From Aquila chrysaetos chrysaetos (Eukaryota > Chordata > Aves > Accipitriformes > Accipitridae), in contig NC_044018.1 in NCBI RefSeq assembly GCF_900496995.4, forward strand, positions 10,936,501-11,000,500: a stretch of 64,000 nt of DNA. The letters run 5' to 3'. The notes below the pieces were generated by a model, which did no database searches, was not told the DNA's origin, and saw nothing but the letters and a program-made list of their open reading frames with translations. The position numbers were made by a program, and so were the translations under genes. Positions 12,801 to 27,800 of this stretch are shown piece after piece. Numbering within the stretch: the first letter of the stretch is position 1; each line of letters begins with the position of its first letter.

Positions 12801-15800
12801 TTTTTTAACATATGAAGACCTATCACTTACTTTGCCTTCTTTCTTTGTGACTTTATGTAGAACAATATTAACAGCGTAAACTAAATTAAATGCTAGCTCA
12901 AGAGAATAAAGGTTTCAGAGCAATCATCAGAAATATAACCTTAGGTTACATAAGAAGGAAAAAAAGGCAGGGGGTGGGGGGGAAATCCTGTTCCACTGGG
13001 TCACCAACCAAATGGCCATGAACTAAAAATAATCTTTCTATTGTTCCACAGAATGTGAGTAGAAATTAATATGCTAAGTCTGATTCCACTAAAAGTCCTG
13101 ATTCTGTTTCTCAGCATATATTTAATGTATTTGGAATTGCACTGATGACTTTATACAGTCACTTAATGCGGTGGGTTTAGACGTGTTCTCCCTGTACAAA
13201 ACTACATTTTTCATTAAGAAAAAAATTACCCTGACAAAATTTATTTCTCTTTAATGAGTCCATTAGATTAAGTGCAATAAAATCATGAAAATTCCTTTTG
13301 CCTTTTCAGAATGGCCAAACGGCATGCTAAAGAGGCATGACTAATCCTGTATCCTAAGGGCTTCGAAAGGGAAGAATAGGGTAGGGTGGGGTTCCTGAGC
13401 CCTACAGCCGGCTTACTGCCTGAAAAGGGGCTGGATAAAGGCAGGATTTAGTACAAAAGGTCAGGCTAGAATAATACCTTTCCACTGAAAAGAAGCTGAA
13501 CTCGGTAAAAATACTTGGTGATGAAAGGAAGGGAGTTGCTTCTATTCCTGAAGGATGGTGGAGAAGCAACAAATATTTCAGGTTTGAAAGAAGAGCATCA
13601 CCGGAGTGGTGGGCTATTTGGTGTTCATCAGTCAGTGCTCAGGTTTGGTCTTTTTCTTGCACTCAGCTGCTCATTAGGAAGGACGCAACAAGGTTCAGGA
13701 GCCCCAGGTGGGTACTTAGGGCTGAATAGCCGGTCAGTCATCATGAAGGCCCCTGGGATATAGTAAATGACTGTCAACGGTATATTTTTAACCTCTTAGT
13801 CAGTGATGGAGAGAGAGAGAGGGATGTTTGACTAGCACATGAAATATCATTTAAGTAAGAAATGTTGTGCTTGTCTGGTAAAAGCAGTCAGATTGGCAAA
13901 GCATTAGAACAAAGTGCTGCCGTTTTTCCAGCTTCTTGCTTGCTGTCATTTATACGGAGAGAAGGTCCAGGAATGTGATCCTGCCCCAGCTGAGACAAGT
14001 CTGTCAGAGCCAATATAGTTTGCATCTTCCCTAATTCTCTGTTGCACTCAACATTTTCCCTCTGGAGTTCTCCCTCCCTCCGTGAGGGCTCTGTACGGCC
14101 TGGGGCTGTGCTCCCTTACGGCAGCCTCGGGAGGAAGACAGTTGCATGTCCTTCATCTTGACAGCTCCTCCTCTCTGTTTGTAGTCCCTCATGCTTGCAG
14201 AAGCATCTTAATGTAAAGAGAGGCTAACAGGAGGTGGGATGTCTCTTATCCTCTGTGTGTGTCTGAAAGAAGGCAAAAAAGCATCCTCCTCCTTGCCTCC
14301 TAAGTTGGTGCTGCTGTTTCTGTTCCTGATGGTAGAAGTCTTGCTGAAAGTGCCGGAATTTGGGAGGTCCATTTGCACGGCCTTTAGAAAACAGGGTGAA
14401 GATTTTGTTACGCGAGCTGGGAAATCACCAGGGTTTGTTGACACTGGAAAGGAATATTGCGCTTACATGTTGTGTGGCTTCCCCCAATCATCCCTTCTTG
14501 TATTCATCCCATAAAATTCAGTTTTCCTGAAGTCCTGTGTCATATAGTGGGAAGTCATGCCCCCGCCCCCCCAACATTTTATATTGCAAAGGAATTGTTG
14601 TTCACTAAGACATGATCTATTTGTATTTTCACACATTTAATTGGGCAGAAGCATATGCTGAGAAGGAAAGAGTAGCGTAAGCGCAAGATCTGCCATATCT
14701 AAAAGTGGTTCGAATTTTCACCAAAATTCCCCCGGGTTTTGTGTTTTATGTCTCCCGTCTTATGTGAGAGGCTGCCTCCCTCCCTGCTGCAGGCAGAGTG
14801 GGATTTTCTCCCCAGAATCGGTGTTGTCTGTGTGTTCAGAGTGGTATGTTGCAAAGTGCACAATTCGGGGACTTGCCCTCCTAATAACTGCGGTGTGTCC
14901 GTTGAACGCCAGCCTGCTAGGTCCAGGCTGCACACCCGTGTTCACCACGAGCTGGTAACTGGTCCAGGTTTCCAAGCAAGCACCTGCAGGGACGAAGCAT
15001 TTGCCAGCTTGCAGGTGCCTGTCATGCTGTTTTTAACATGCACTTCAAATCAGACCTTTCTGAGACTTGTGAAAAATAGCTCTAAAATCTCCAAAATACC
15101 AAAGAAGTAAGCATTAACAGGCTGAAGGACTGCAGCCCCGCTGGCTTTGCTGTGAACAGGCACGGGCAATCACCCACAGGGTTTTATTTGCTGGCAACTA
15201 ATCATTGCAAACGTCAGCAGAGATTATTTTTTTGGTGTCTGAGAAATAACTCTGGTTCATCTCTCGGAAGAAGCTGCTTCAAGTCCTGATGATGTTTTGG
15301 GATAACACACACGCAGGCTTGTTGCTCTGTGGAAAAGAGTTGCCTCGTGTGTCCGTGTGAGAGCTGTAATCTCGCCCGTCGCAAGGCGGCTCTGAGCCTT
15401 TTTGCTTCTCACATCTGGGGTGGTGTCCCCATCGCCTAAAGGGATGTGGCCACCCAGTGAGCATTTTAAAAAAAAAAAAACAAACCAGGTTTTAGCTTTC
15501 CTGATATACTGTACAGTACTTCACGGAGCGTGCTGTTTTCTCTCTCTCCGTTAATTGCACGTGTTATTCTTCAGCCCTGCGACAGCATCTGTGAGAGCGC
15601 AGAGCGGGCACCGCTCCTCTGCAGCTCAGTCAGAGCAGGTTTCGTCTTGCGGCGTGCGTGTGGTTAACCTCTGCCACAGTGTCTGTGGGACAGAGATGAC
15701 TTGTGAGGGTGGGGAGCAGGAGTAGACGGTGGAAAGCATCCATCGGCAGTCTTCCCTTCCCCAAGAGGACTGCAGGCACCTGAAGCTCCTTCAGCAGCAT

Positions 15801-18800
15801 TGGGAGAAGGTGCCCGCTGTGTGTCAGGGGGAAACAGAGGCAGGGACCTGTAGGAGGGGGTCTGCCTTCTCTTGGATGCTGCTGCCTCTGTGCAGCACGC
15901 AGTGGCCCTCGCTGGCACGGCCCTTGCTGTCTCAGCTGCAGATTTACACCCTCCCACCCCTGTAGCTGGAGCTTGGCCATTGCCAGTGAATTCTGAGACA
16001 GCCGAGTCATTAATCAAACTGTAATTTGAAAAGTCCTTAAACTTTCATGGTTTCCTTTACAGGATCTATGTAAGATGAAAGCTATTCATTTAGTTGGTCA
16101 GATACACTTGAGGGGGAACATAAGGTCCACCCCAACCAGTAAACAAGAATTAAAATAAGCCTTCTCCTGTCTATGCTGCTTTTTTAAGACAGGCTTACCC
16201 TATTTGAAAAACAACTTTGATCCTAGACAAATCTTAGGATAAACCACAAATATGTCTGCTTTGGAATAAATCTATGTGGGGTTTCTGGATTTACATTCAT
16301 AAAGGCTTAGCTAACACTAATTAATTTGGAATAAATTAACTCAGATTGGAACAAGGCCACAAATTCTAGCCCAGATTTGTACTGGAGATTTTTTAGCTGT
16401 GTCTTTCAGCCTATCATATGTATTACAAAAATGTATTAAAATAATTGTATGCATATATATATTTACACATACACACCCATGAATATACAAATTCCGTAAT
16501 GCATTTTTTTACTGTCCCTCTTCTAGGTTCCAGTGAATGGCCAGCTTAGAACATCAGCCAACAGCAGAGAGAAAAAGCTCCTCAAGGTACCAGTAAGAGT
16601 TTTAGAGTTTATGTATTAACTTTCAAGAGACACTTGTTTTAAGAGTGTTCCTTATTTGATAGTCCTTTTTAAAGATAATTTGCTGTTCCCGTTGTTGGAG
16701 CACTGAAGAGATGACTTGGGAACATAAGACCGAGTAACTCTGGCACGCTCACACTGTGGTGCTTGTCACTGTCACCACAAGTGGGATGGTCTCGTGGTCC
16801 AAGCCCAGAAGAGGGAGCTGGGATCTCCTGTATTTCAGTTCCAGCTCTGACACAGGACATTTCCTTGGGTCTGGGCGAGGGTTTTCTCTTGGGCATTGAG
16901 CACTTGTACTGGTGTGGAGGAAAGTGTCTGTGCTTTACAGCACACAGCAGGTGAGGAGCAGCCCCCCAGCCTGGGCAGGGAAGCGTGTTCCTGGCAGGGG
17001 TATCCCGCCTTGGAAAAGTCAAGAACCGCTATGTTAAAACTAGAACATTCAAAATAGAAGGCTTAAGGTTAGCTCTACTGTTTCATCAAGCCATATGAAA
17101 AAGGCCTCAGCCACTGCTATGCCCTTTCGGAGGAGTGTGAACTACAGATACCTTCATTAACAATAGGCTGTTCCATGAGCGGTTTTTTGGTTAAGCATAG
17201 GCAGGGTCCTAACTCTTGGTTTCAGGGTTGCTGATTGTACAGGGGGTAAATAATTTTATGTTTTCCTCCTTCATAGGAAGAAAATTAGGAGTTAGGAATG
17301 ATGAATGCAAATCTTACTATAGAGCAGGTGCCTGAATTAAAACGTGAGCTTTCTAAGCTAGCAGATAAGTCAAATTTTGTAGGCCAAAGCTATAGCATTC
17401 ATTGGTTTGGAGTTTGCGATAAAGTCTGCTCAGGAAGACTTTTGCACCCACTTAAAGACTCCACCGTATGGTCTCCATTTCAAAACTATCGCCCTGACTC
17501 TTTTTTTCTTCATGATGAAATGTAACAAATGCCTGTTTTATCTTTCTGCCATCTATCTCCTGTATACTATAGCCTAAGAAGAAGAGGAAAGCCCAGTGCT
17601 CAGACAAGGAGGTGCCAAAAGATTTGCTTTCTGTGGAAAAAGACAAACTGCAAGAGGAGGAAGGTAACAAAAGATCTGGTTCTTCTGTTATCTGATTTAT
17701 ATTACCAAATAATAACATGGGATGAAATATTTCAAAAGGGAGGTCTTCTTTACTATTCTAGTGTTCTGCATTATTGGGTAGAATTGCCACTTTGAGAGTT
17801 AATTCTATCATCTGCTCCTTACTACGTGTAACTACACGGACAGGGCCCATGTGCTTTCCTGCCACACTTCTCAGGTCCTTACCACATTGACAGGGATGGC
17901 AAATGCGCAGATGAGGAAGCATTTCTGAAGGGGTCAGAGGTCCACTGGGTAGCGGGTTCCTGTCTTCACGCTCTAACTCCAATCCTGCAGCCTCTGCCGT
18001 GCTGACGCGCAGCTGAAGCTGCGGTCTTCCCAGGCAGCTTTTTGTTGTGCCCATGGTTGAGGCTGGTAAAGGCGCTGGGGTAGTGTACAGCCAATTTCCA
18101 GCACACCCGTGGACAGAGCCAAGATCTTTGGTTGCAAGCAAATCTGCAGAGAAATCTGGCAGAGGCTAGCAAGGCTCAGGCAGCTAGAATTTCATTGGAA
18201 AATACATTGCATCCCATGAGCCCCTCTCCGCCTCCCCCCACCAAGGGTCATATTGAAAACAACAAATTCTAAGCTTTTCTGGGCTTAAAAGATTATAATG
18301 TGATTAGTGTGGTGGTGAGAGCTAGAGAAGCCCTCGCTGCTGTTGGACCAGAGTCCTCCCTGTGGGCTCTTGTGTCAGGAGCAGAATGCCTGCAAGGCTG
18401 CTGGAGGAGAAGGGGAAACAGCAGAGGCTTTCTTCAAACGGGTGTTTCGTTTTTTGAACAGACGAGCCAGCTGAACTGTTTCCCGTGTTATTCAGGGATG
18501 CTTCCGAGAAGGGAAGTGTTTGTCTTAGCGAACCAGGGACTGTGTTTTTCCCTGTATTAACCATTTTTGCCAGTCCCTCCCCTGACTTCTTGGGTCACAG
18601 AGAGCATGGGTGGAAGCAGAATGTGGCCCCATTGGTGTGAATGAATGCATGTGGAAATCAGCTGCGTGGCAGAGGGTCTCCACATCGCAGAATAAGTCAT
18701 AGGGTATGCTCAGGGCTAGAGAAAGCCAGTAAGCTGAAGCCTTGTTTGATGGTTAAGATTTTCAGGAATTTCTCTCGCTGTCAGACGTACAAGGCGGTTG

Positions 18801-21800
18801 ATGTTCTGTTGTGACATATTCCCTGAGGGAAAGGGGTGTCACATCAGGCTGACACAAAGGACAGAAGAACATGTGCAGTTACATGAGTCAGGACACACGA
18901 CAGACAGGTTCATGATGGGAATTTCTTATGTAACGTGTTTCTGCAGAGACAGCAAGGGCTGCACGCAGGGAAGATGCTGCGCAAGACCAGGGCAGCAGTC
19001 GCTGCCCTGATGCCACTTTTAGAACCAGCATCCGAAACTATCATATAGCTATTTACCTTGGTGCTAAGCGATAAAGGCAGTAAAGGAAGTTTCTTGCTAA
19101 CTTCAACTGAACTGTGCTCTTTGTTGTAGGAGTTTGGCAGACCAAGATCAGCAGCCGAGAAAAGAGACACTTAAGGAAGGAAAGGCTGAAACAAAAAGGT
19201 AAATGTGCAGGCTCAGTTTACACACCTGATCCGGCTGGGCTTGTCACCCCTTCTCACTGCCCAGCATCTTTCTGTTTGCTCTATTCATCGTTTGGCAGCA
19301 AAATCTTTGCACCTATTTAGGCTGTTTACTTAGGAAAAGACAGCTTTGGGAGCTCTTAGTCGGGATCTTGCCTTTACTCCAGGCTTTCATTAAAACACAT
19401 AGTATTACCCATAGGACTTGGAAAGCAAATGTCTGTTAGATCTGAGATCTGCTAAAGGTTTGGTGTAATGTGGATTAGTTACTTTTGCGTGACTTGATAG
19501 ATGAAGCTTTCTGACAGTGGATATATAAAAACTTGTGTAATTTGCGCAGTTCCAAACAGGTTCTTTAATCCAGGCCTTCTCAGAGTAAACAGCTATAAAA
19601 GGGTGATATACTCTTATCCTAATGAGATAAAATGAAACAATGCTTTGTGCTCACTTCACATTTTTCCTCTGGGGATTTCAAAGTGTCTGCCATGCACTTA
19701 CACCTATATACATATCTACTAATTATGTTATTATAACCGCTGTATGAAAGCAGGTCATGGAATCAAGGCATTCGGAAATGTTTTAATTAGCTGTGATAAA
19801 ATGATTAATATAATAGAGAAACCTGTAAGTTTAATATATTAGAGTAATTTAGAAGCTAAGATAGAAGTTTGGAGTTGGGAGACAGAGGTGGAAAAATGTG
19901 GGTGTTTGTGCACTGTCTGCAATAAGGCTGTCTTAAAGTGCTCTCAGATGCTCTGCTAAAATTGAAGATCAGGGTAAGTGAACAGCAAATTTTAATTTAA
20001 AAATATACAGACATTTTGGGACCACTTTATTGTTTGGATTATATAGTTAAATATCAAGAGTTTGGATTATCAAGAGTTAAATATCTGCATGACAGTCTCT
20101 AAGGGCTTAAGGTGCTGAGGTCTCTACTTGCTCACCAGCAAAGTACATGGGTCCACATTTGGCTTTATTCCTGCCAGTTGGCCTGTTGGTATCGGTGGTG
20201 CCAGCTGCAGGTGCAGAAGGTTAACCACGCGTGGTTTAACGCTAAGCCCATGGAGGTGATAAGTGCTTTGCTGGCCCAGGGCAGGAGAGCGCGGCAGACC
20301 AAGTCACAGCTGAAGCGCCAGGAGTCCTTGGTGCAGTCCTGGAGCCTGGGCTGTGCGGGGGGCTCAGCCAGGTGGTCGTGGTGGTCCTGTTCAGTGTGGA
20401 CATTTACAGAGCAGTGAAATGTGCTCTTCCAGGAAGAAGCCCTAACCCTGCTGAGCGCCGACTGCTGTTTCCTAGCAGGGAAGAAGCAGCAGTAGCAGCA
20501 TTAAGGTGGGGTTGATGCCAGCAGCGGTCCCCTCCCCACCAGAGTCACAAGAAATTGAGTCCTAAAGTGGTTTGGGAGTCCTTTGGAACAATAGATGTTG
20601 GAAATACGTGTCATTATTTATAATATCCCTATGCCTGGCGCTGATTTCTCTAGCATCCTTGAACTACCAACATCCAAGAGGTTTGCTTTCTTTTTCGCTG
20701 GAGGTCCTGCTGTCCTCTTTCTCTCCCTTTACTGCTCTGGGTCCCCAGCTGGACGCTGGAGGCACTGAGCCACCCTTGCAGGCAGGGAGGGACGCCCAAG
20801 GCCTCTGCGGTGTGGTGTCATCTCCTGCGGGACTCCTTGCTGGACTGTGTGTGCCTTCCTTCTCACATGGCCTTCACGTTTGCTGCTTCAGCGTCCCATC
20901 CCAGGGGCACTGCTTTACTGTCATTGTATCTGTAAATAATTCCAGTTGGAGTATAGCCATTACGTCTGATGGGTTTAGATCAGGCTTTGCTGTGTTGTTT
21001 CCCCTGTACAAGCTCTTCATTGTAATTAAAAATAATGATGACCCCTATGATATTGTTTATTCCCGAGAAGACCCCAGCAGAGCATCCCTGGGTAGCTCGG
21101 CGGTTGAGCCTGCCTTTGACTGGGATGAGAAGGGAGCGGTGTGGCCACTCACAGAGGACACCAGTGGCGGTGGAAAAGGCGCTTTCGTTGCCAAGGCAGA
21201 GTGTGGGGCTGTGCTGAAGGCCTCAGGAGCCATACGGGAAGAACTGGCACCCTCCTGGTCAGAAGAGGATGTTTTCTCCAATGTAGGTGAGTGTTGACGT
21301 TCAAGTGTTGCAGAGGGAAAGCTTCATGAATTACAGCAGAGTACAGCCCCACCAACATTAGTCCTGCACACATACAGTGTTGTCCACCCCCTTTGAACTC
21401 TGCTAGCTGTCATTTATTTTCCAGCAATGTGAAAAGAGGGATCTTTATGGCAGGAATTTCTTCTGTGTTGCAGACTACCGGTTGGGTGCAAGTTGTTTTC
21501 TACCCGCAGGTATTTAGTGTTTGGTTCCTACGCAACGAAAGCCTTTCCTTCCAAGGATGCTCACACATGGTCAGAGCTAGGCTTCAGGGTATATCTGTGT
21601 GTTTCAAAGCAGTATGAGGCAGGGTATTCCTAAATCAGTTTGGGTATTTGATAGTTGGAAGTAGTCTGTTCATGTCAGTGCTGTGCTGTACCTACACAGT
21701 TTGCCCAGCTTTCCAGCTGATTCACCCCTTCTTTGTGTCCAGATAAGGACATTTAGAGCTACGTCTCAGTTGTGCTGTTGGGACATTCTCTGTGTAACAT

Positions 21801-24800
21801 AAGCTGGAGGTGGGAAACTTGTGTCTCTAAAACCTCAGACACCTTTAAAGCAGTGAAGGGATGGACTGCCAGACCATTAGGCTAAAGATTAGGAGATGCT
21901 GATATCAGCTCTCTCACTGGTATTTGATGACTTTTCGTTTCCATCATGGTTCAATTTTTATGGCAAAATTATGTCTCACATTGTATTTCTACTGTGGGTG
22001 ATACTGTAGATTCTAGAGAAATACCAATAATTAATAACTATGTGGTAAATGGACTTTATGTCTGTCTTTATATCTCTCCTCCTGACTTCTTGCAGGGGGT
22101 GGGAGAGTTACGAGTTAAAAGTTAAAGTGGTTAATACTGGTTTTTGGTTAATTTTCAAAGGATTTGATTTTCATTACAATCTCACTGATTAATCAAGCTT
22201 GATGGCTGGATTGATTGGTATATAAGGCCATATGATGACTCACCTTCAGTAGCAGTAATCCAGTACTCTGATGATTCAGAAAATGGTCTTAGGTTGCCCT
22301 TACATGAGTTGCTTTCTCTGCTATAGTTGGTTTTTTTCAAAGTATAGGGTTGATGGGGGGAGGAAGCTAGTACCATTTTTTACTTAATGCTTTCAAAAGG
22401 CCGAATTCCAAGCTGACACATGATGACAACTTCTACCAGTTGTGCATAAAGGGGACATCAGTTCAGATAAGTGAGGAATTTGATTAAGCCCAGAGAAGTG
22501 CCATGCTGGTGTGACGTGCACTTTGAAGGGCTGAGAAGGTGTACAAGATGACTAGGCTGGACTCTCGCTGTCCATACAAGATCATTTCTCCTTGCTTGAT
22601 CCTCCTCCAGCAACAGCAGTGGCTGCAGGCTTGGGATGGAGAGAACATGGAAGGGCTGTAATGAGATTGGGAGCGTCAGGTAGAAACTGCAGTCGCCAGC
22701 TGTGAATGCGAGATCACGTTTTGGGTTACTGTTTGTTTGCGTTTTAAATGCAGGAACATGGGATATTGCAGAAGTAAAATCCTGTCCTGTGACCTTTGGG
22801 ACGTTATCAGAGCTGTCCAGGGAGTTAGGTGAGTGGCCTCTCTTTGGACTTCTATCTGAATTCTTCTATCGCTTTCTTAGATGCTTGGCTTAAAAGTACT
22901 CTCATTGCTTACATATGGGTCTTTTCCCCTGGAGCCACATTTCATTAGTCACTCTCCCTTGTAGAGCTTGCTTGCATCTGCAATCCAGTGCACCAGCGTT
23001 TTAAGGAGTGACATCAGAATGTTCTATTGAGCGCTTTCCAAACTCGTGTCTCATCGTGGAATAAATAAAAAAAAAAAAAATTACCTCCCCAGCAAATTCT
23101 TTCTCTGTTAGGTTTACTTGCACAGAAGGTTTCTGTTGTGTTCTGATGACCAACAAATTCAGAGAATTTCAGACCGAGGGAGGGAGCAAATGCCCAGGTT
23201 GGAGAGGCCCTGTTAGAGGCTGCCTAGCCAGCAGCTTCCTCTCCAGCACGGCAAGGGATTTTCAGCTTGAGCCTCTCCATGCAAGGCCTTGAGAAGGATG
23301 GAGCATCTTCTGGTTTTGCATTAATCTTGAGCCTCGTTTCTGGCTTGCACTTTGCCTCTCTGCAACTGTCTGTTCTTCTCACTGCCTGGCTCTGAGCACT
23401 GAATTTTTTAGAGATGCTAAAGGCAAGCAGAGATACATATAGATAGACATCCGTGCACAAAACAGCATGTGCCAGAACACTGAAATTAGCTTCTAAAGCC
23501 AGACATGGTAGTCAACATAATACATCCCATATTTTATCATCTATTTTCCAACACTGCATCAGTGGATTCAAGCAGTTCCTAATGTACAATTACTCAACAG
23601 GGAGAAATACTTGTTAACATCTGCATTTATGCAGTAAAAAATCAAGCCAATACGGAGCAAAACTGCATAAACAAAGGAGTTCTTTTGGTGAAAGGAAGAA
23701 AGGAAAAATCGGAGATGGGAAGAAAACCCTGCTGTATGAAAGAAATTAAGAAAACACTAGTCTGTTATGTACAGACCTTAGAAAGGGGCTAAAGGGAGTC
23801 ATTCAGGGAGGCATGTGAATCCTGCGGGTTGCTTTAGTTGTTGAAAATAATCATAAAAATCCTTTAACTCTTCTTTTTCCTCCAGCAGCTCTCTCTCACA
23901 TGTCTTCTTTTTAGACTAATTCATTTGGTAGTTATGGATTTCTGTTAGAATGAGCAGAAGCCTTCTCACTGAAGGCAGTGGGAGTTGGAGCTGGATACAC
24001 TGGATGCGGCTTTTGTTCTGCAGGAACTATAGCTCCCTTCTTACGTCCCCAGCAGAGATGTGTCAAAAGTTTACATCTCTGAATATTGTTAGTGTAGCCA
24101 CTCCTGAGTGGGTTGTTTCTCACGACTTACGCGTGTAGTGTCCTCGTCCAGCCTTCGTTAATAAATCCACTGTGATGAGCAGCATAGATTAATGCATGGC
24201 TTAAATTACATAACATCCAGGCATCGTGACGTAGTGAGCAGATAAAGGCATGCTTAATTGGTTTTAATAATGTGACTATACCTATGTGATTATCTTTTAG
24301 GTTGGGGGTTTTTTGGTTGTTTTCATTTTTAAAAAAGACGCTTTCCTGTATGCAGATAATGTGAAGAGTAAGTCATCTGAGGACAGTCCTTCCAGATGCT
24401 GTTGGCACACCAGCTCGACTTTCCTCCCCGCAGACGATGCATGGCAGGGACAGGGTACGTCTCTTTGCTCTTTTTCTATTGAAAGACAAGTAAGTGTACC
24501 AATGCTGATACCCTTTCAGTCTGTTTCCTAAGCCTCAAAAGTCAGGGTCCACTTCCCAAGTGGCTCATTCGCACAGGACTGGTACAGTAAGGGAGAAATC
24601 CAGTTTGGGTCTGGTTTTGTACCAGCGCCCAGAGCTACTGTGAGCTCGGTCAGAGCAGCAGGTGCCTGGCGGGGGACCCTTGAGAAGGGCGAGAACGTGC
24701 ATTTTATTTATGTATTTACTTGGAAGGTAACAAAAAAGGGTTGCAGTAGGTACAGTCTTGTTCGGTGCATACGTACTGCTGTGCAAAGTGTAATTAGAGT

Positions 24801-27800
24801 TTCTGGGTAGCAAGACCAGCTGTAGGGAGGCTGTCTGAAGGCTCTCGTAGCCCCGTGTCCTCGCTCCAGCAGTCGCACATAGCTGCTGCTGGCAGATAAG
24901 CACAGGAACAAGGCAAGCACAGGGCGATCCTCCCCCCGTGTCGCTCCCCACACCCAGCAGAGAGTGGGTCAGGGGCTTCCTGAGCCCGAGGCAACAGCAC
25001 GGGCTCTGTGCTTCAAAAAACCCCCACATGTTAGCAATCATCTCAGATTACTACATTTGTGAAACGAATTCAGGGTTGGGTTTGGTTTTCATAGCCGAAG
25101 CATTGTGTCTCCCTCCCTCCCGTCGCGGGGTGGGGAAGGTGGGGCTGAGCGGCCTCTTTCCAGGCAGCCCCCGGCCCGGGCTCGGTGGGGTGGCCGGGGA
25201 AGAGCCGCGGGGAGCACTGGGCGCTGCTAGAGCACGGGGTACCTCTGCCAAAACTTAACATTTCCTCTGTAATACCCAGAACCCAGACGCAGAATCCGAC
25301 TCCGGTGGACTGTAGCAATCGGGGGTTTCAGTCTTTTTATGACTGGTAATGTTTTTTTTTACTTTTAAAGTCTGCTTGAAAGGCCAGCGTGGGTCCTGAG
25401 TGGCTGGAATAATTTGGCATGAACAGTGTGGCCTTTTCTCTTGACCTTTATGGTCAGGATCGAGTGAAGTATCTATTTATACCCCCGTTGTTGGGAGGCC
25501 TTACCCTGCTCTTGCAGGAATGATGGCTGACAAGCCAAGCAGACCCCTTCTTGCTCTAGCTGTTCTGATTGCCTTAACTACAGGAGAGCCCAGCGAGGTT
25601 GAGTGCATTGAGGAGAAAAGACTGCGGTTGTCTTGCTTCTCTGCCCAGCAGTAACTGAGACTTTGCAGCAAACGCATCAGTTTGGCCATCAGAGGATTTT
25701 ATAAACAGCATGGTTTGCTTTAAAGAAAAAAAAAAACAACCCAAAAAAACCCCCAAAACCCCAACCCCAAGCACTCCCTTCCCTTAGTGCTGATTGTTTA
25801 CCCCCACGTTGCTGCTGGTGAGCACCCGGCCATTTGGAACTTGTGAGCCCAGGCTCGCCGGTGCAGGAAGGAGGGAGGAGACGTAGGTAGCTCTTCAGCA
25901 GCGTTTCCTTGCGTTGCATTTAGCACATGTCACCCTTGGCACGCTCTGGATCTGATCTGCAGTTGCAAAGCCAGGCAGAGCTCTGCTTTTTCAGTGCCGT
26001 GTCTGTCTGAGAGCAGAACAGATAGGAGCAAATTCAGCAGCTTGTTCTTGCAAACGTTGGAGCAGAAGCATTTTGATTGAAAGCAGAAATGGAAGGATTT
26101 CTGCCCGCCTTACAGCTTGCTTCTTAGTAGTAGTAGTTTTTTTCCTTTGAATCATGAGCCTTGATATCGACGCAGAAGGGAGTGTCACGAACATGTATTC
26201 CCTGAATTTAGGTGAGGTAATGGTTGGCATTAAGGTCTGCGCTGCAGGCAAAATGAGCTCTTTGACAGTTAAACAAGGCCTGTTAGCTCTTGCAGGCCTG
26301 TGAACTAAAAAAAATGCCATTCATAACCTGAATATGAGCTGGGGTCATTTTATCAAATCCAGATCAGTACATTTAATGAGTCTCTTTGTTCCGTGCTGGG
26401 CTGGTACAGAGGAAGGAGCTGGATGCTGGACTCCTGCCTCTGCCCCGGCTCGCGGAGCAGACTTGGCCAGCTCCCCGCTCTGCATCAGGTTATCTTTTTG
26501 TGAAGTACTGGTAATAATAACAGCCTAACTCACAAAAGGTTTGAGGCTTAAGTGTTGTTGCAACGGAAAGCATATATACATAGAGGGAGAGAGGGAGTTA
26601 GCAGTTAGGGAACTGAGTGGTCGCCGTGATGTGGGAGTGTTTAAAAGACTGATAAATCAGGCTGGTTTTGTTGTTTAACAACACACTGCTAGGTTGACAT
26701 TCATTCATGATACATGTTGCCGATGGTTAATTCTTAATCGTTGTCACATCAGGAGCGCTGCGCCCTGTTCTGGGCTCGCCAGTCCAAGGTGGGCATGGGC
26801 ATACTGGAGCGGGTCCAGCAGAGTCCATCGCTGTGTGTGAACACCCGATGGGGTGGTTGCCTCTGCTCTGCCCACAGAGTGGGCAAGAGGCAACGGGTAT
26901 GAAGTACAGGAAATTTCCACATATACATAAGAAAAAGCTTTTTTTTATGGCGAGGGTGGTCAGGCAGCAGAACAGGTTGCCCAGAGAGGTTGCGGAGTCT
27001 CCACCCTTGGAGATACTCAAAACCTGGATGGCTACATCCCTGAGCAACCTGCTGTAGCTGAGCCTGCTGTGAGCAGCCGGGTGGGACCAGACGATCTCCA
27101 GAGGCCCCTTCCAACCTCGGCGATTCTGTAATCCTCTAATCCTCGTGCTGTCATCAGTCATTGTCTCTGCATATTCAAACAATTAGTCCTTAGCAATCTA
27201 AGCCTTCCTTAGCTAGGGGTATGCAGTGTCTTGGGAGCTGAAGCCACGTGGTTAGCACTGATGGCTGCAGTCCCTGCAGTCCCACCAGGAGGTTGAGGTG
27301 GCCAGGACTCTTCCGTGAGGGAAGGGGGCCCTGAAGTGGGCAACTTCTTTCATCTTCAGTTTTCCCTGCTCATTAGTGTTTGCATACTTTTCATCCCTGC
27401 CAAGAAGAGAAAAGAAAGGGGGGTGAATCTCTTCTGCTCCTGGCATAATTCACTTTATTTTTGAGCCTGGGAACTGCTTTGGTTTTGCCAGGCACCTTTC
27501 TCGCCTGTTCTGCAGGGTTGTGGAGCTGCTGGGGGACTGAGGTGGGTTGCAAGCAAGAACCTAGCTGGAAAATGGCATTTAATAGCACCGCTTTTGTAAA
27601 AATGAACAGCGGGTATTACCAAGATGTTGGTCTATAGATGCGCTGGGAGAGATCACCTCCATTAGTGCTAAACCCACCAGGGGAGCAGGAGTACTTGCTG
27701 CTGCACGGCACGTTCCTTTTTTTGTGTTCATGGTTATCTCCTGCTGAAGGAATTACTGGCTGGTTTTAGCCTGTGCGAGAATTTATGACCCAAGGAGAAC

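Noticed and set aside
14700-14725. ggttcgaat resembling a tRNA B box
   Set aside because: No A box at the right distance and no cloverleaf can be folded around it.
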